NCBI GenBank assembly: GCA_002413385.1
Contig: DHWW01000102.1
Span: forward strand, 37,742-45,322
DNA length: 7,581 nt
Direction: 5' to 3'
Source of the DNA: Granulicella sp. UBA5172
Lineage (GTDB): Bacteria; Acidobacteriota; Terriglobia; Terriglobales; Acidobacteriaceae
In this document: piece by piece, positions 6,290 to 7,581 of the stretch
Numbering within the stretch: the stretch's first letter is position 1
How the letters are laid out: each line of letters starts with the position of its first letter
Notes under the pieces: generated by a model
Databases searched by the model: none
What the model was told of the DNA's origin: nothing
What the model saw: the letters and a program-made list of their open reading frames with translations, nothing else
Program-made: the position numbers and the translations under genes

Positions 6290-7279
6290 CTACTCCTTAC
6301 CTGCTGCGCTCAGCAACGCGTCGGCCACCGCCGAGGCCTCTCGTGCAGCCTGCACATCATGCACACGCAGCACATGGGCTCCGGCCATGATCGCGGCGAC
6401 ATTTGCAGCGACCGTTGCAATCCGCCGCGCTTCGGCCGGTTCCTGACCCTTCTTCTGCACAGGCTGGACGGCCTCTGCGAGAAATCCCTTGCGCGAGAGC
6501 CCGATCAGCAGCGGTCTTCCCAACTCGCGCAGACGTCCCAGGCCAGCCAGCAGGGCGAAGTTCTCCGCTCCACGCTTGCCGAAGCCAAACCCTGGGTCGA
6601 CGACGATCCGCTCCGTGCCGATCCCCACTGCCTCTGCCTCGGCCAACTGCTCGCAAAGCCCGGCAAAGACCATGGGCACAACCTCGCTGCCACGCAGGGC
6701 TGGGAGTGACCGCCAATCCGACGGCCGCCCGCGTGCGTGCATCAGGACCAGACCGCAGCCGGTTTGTGCCACAACGCCGGCCATTGACTGGTCCCAGGTC
6801 AGCCCGGAGACGTCATTGATGATCTCCGCGCCTGCCCTCGCCGCGGCCCTCGCCGTGGACGCGTGATAGGTGTCCACCGACACGACTGCCTCGGGCCGCT
6901 CCAACATCAACCGCTCCAGCACGGGCAGCAACCGCGCCTGCTCCTCGTCCTCGCTGAGCGCGATCGCATCGGGGCGCGTCGACTCTGCGCCAAGGTCGAC
7001 GATGTCCGCACCACTATCTACGGCTTCCATTGCCGCGGCTACTGCCATCTTGGCATCAGCTGCCGAGCCGATCGACGCTTGGCCAGCGGCGCTCATCAGC
7101 CCGTCCCCGGAGAAGCTGTCCGGGGTCAGGTTCACGATGGCCATCAAGCGCGTGCGCTCCCCCAGCGCCAGGCTTCTCGTGCGTAGTTTCCAGTCGAGGT
7201 GTGGTCTGTATCTGCTTTGGCTCATGGCGTAGGGCTCAGCTTCGCGGCGCTTCGGATCGTCAAAACTCATCGGCGTCAT
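6290..7279 (-). CDS. folP: Dihydropteroate synthase
   Basis: DHPS joins p-aminobenzoate to dihydropterin pyrophosphate in folate synthesis and is the sulfonamide target. Numbering from the ATG at 7279 (329 residues), the TIM-barrel motifs are complete: VNLTPDSFS (49-57, Asn50 for metal), DLGAESTRP (95-103), SVDT (134-137, Asp136), INDVSG (154-159), LMHARG (179-184), DPGFGFGK (228-235), GLSRKG (260-265, Lys264) and RVHDV (305-309). It has GAESTRP where many enzymes have GGESTRP. The sulfonamide-loop residues look wild type, with no obvious resistance form. The start is unclear: ATG codons at 7279, 7270 and 7225 all lack a Shine-Dalgarno sequence. The enzyme core needs only residues from about 28 on, so 7225 (311 residues) is equally possible. 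The gene is convergent with frr and divergent from the dacB-like gene. Confidence 0.96.
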   Translation of the reverse strand: MTPMSFDDPKRREAEPYAMSQSRYRPHLDWKLRTRSLALGERTRLMAIVNLTPDSFSGDGLMSAAGQASIGSAADAKMAVAAAMEAVDSGADIVDLGAESTRPDAIALSEDEEQARLLPVLERLMLERPEAVVSVDTYHASTARAAARAGAEIINDVSGLTWDQSMAGVVAQTGCGLVLMHARGRPSDWRSLPALRGSEVVPMVFAGLCEQLAEAEAVGIGTERIVVDPGFGFGKRGAENFALLAGLGRLRELGRPLLIGLSRKGFLAEAVQPVQKKGQEPAEARRIATVAANVAAIMAGAHVLRVHDVQAAREASAVADALLSAAGKE

Positions 7280-7294
7280 TGTAGACTTGCCGCA

Positions 7295-7581
7295 ATGCAA
7301 CTCACAGAGCGAATTATCACGATTTCTTGTTTTCTTTCTATGGGGGTCGGGCTGCCCGCCGTGAGCGGCCAGAGCGTGTCTCCCGCACCGAGCCCAGCCG
7401 CGGTGGTCCACCCCGCCTATCCTACTGGCTTGGCCACGCCGCTTGGAGCTCAGATCGCCGCGCTGCTGGCAGATCCCGCCGTCTCCAGAGCACATTGGGG
7501 CATTGCCGTCACCACGCTCGATGGCATGCCGCTCTTCGGCCTCGACGAGGGCCAGCTCTTCCGCCCCGCGTCCAACAATAA
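7295..7581 (+). CDS. dacB: D-Ala-D-Ala carboxypeptidase/endopeptidase, PBP4 type (5' part)
   Basis: This is the first 95 residues of a periplasmic peptidase of the S13 family, which trims or cleaves peptidoglycan peptides. It has a signal peptide (MQLTER, then hydrophobic residues 7-23, cleavage after VSG at 25) and a Pro/Ala-rich linker. The family opening follows: [10 protein letters not shown] (68-77), [10 protein letters not shown] (80-89) and PASNN (91-95). In the family the last motif continues with Lys to give the SxxK centre, so Ser93 is the predicted nucleophile. The window stops after the first two bases (AA) of the next codon, as expected for Lys. The start is the ATG at 7295, which gives a complete signal peptide although no ribosome site precedes it. 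The right end is cut by the window, not by a stop codon. Confidence 0.86.
   Translation, partial: MQLTERIITISCFLSMGVGLPAVSGQSVSPAPSPAAVVHPAYPTGLATPLGAQIAALLADPAVSRAHWGIAVTTLDGMPLFGLDEGQLFRPASNN

Noticed and set aside
6357..7186. Several plus-strand open frames opposite folP
   Set aside because: They are antisense to a complete, well-conserved dihydropteroate synthase and rich in Arg/Pro/Ala, as expected for shadows in GC-rich DNA.
1..7581. tRNA or rRNA genes, CRISPR arrays, insertion sequences, prophage or integrase sites
   Set aside because: None was seen: no cloverleaf with a TTC-type arm, no regularly spaced repeats, no transposase or integrase frames and no terminal inverted repeats.

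Overview
The window (about 57-60 % G+C by eye) looks like chromosome of a diderm bacterium, most likely an acidobacterium of the Terriglobus/Granulicella/Edaphobacter type. The reasons are the outer-membrane assembly protein BamA with a large barrel, an exosortase that resembles the acidobacterial XrtJ class, and its tiny partner protein. The taxon is inferred from gene content and not proved by a marker.

Layout, left to right. Bases 1-120 hold the C-terminal tail of an unidentified plus-strand gene. It converges on bamA across a strong two-way terminator (131-178). bamA (minus, about 203-3211) encodes five POTRA domains and a barrel. Upstream of it is a 230-base control region with a perfect TATAAT box and three copies of a CGG-N3-CCG dyad. 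Next come two minus-strand genes: an exosortase (3444-5057) with a periplasmic EpsI-like C-terminal part, and just upstream of it a 63-residue protein (5126-5317). The small protein is little more than a signal peptide, a PENPT motif and a tripartite sorting tail. Together they look like a dedicated protein-sorting pair, and this is the most interesting part of the window.

A 300-base divergent control region (5318-5618) separates the small gene from frr (ribosome recycling factor, plus, 5619-6203). It carries a perfect 14-base palindrome, short repeats, and a structured frr leader in which one strand can pair with either of two identical partners, the second lying next to the Shine-Dalgarno sequence. 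frr converges on folP (dihydropteroate synthase, minus, 6290-7279). folP is divergent, with only about 15 bases between candidate start codons, from the 5' end of a dacB-like D-Ala-D-Ala carboxypeptidase (plus, from 7295), which the window edge cuts at its SxxK catalytic motif.

The themes are envelope building (BamA, exosortase, PBP4-type peptidase) mixed with housekeeping (RRF, DHPS). frr and bamA lie within about 2.5 kb of each other without the uppS-cdsA-dxr-rseP genes that often separate them in other bacteria.
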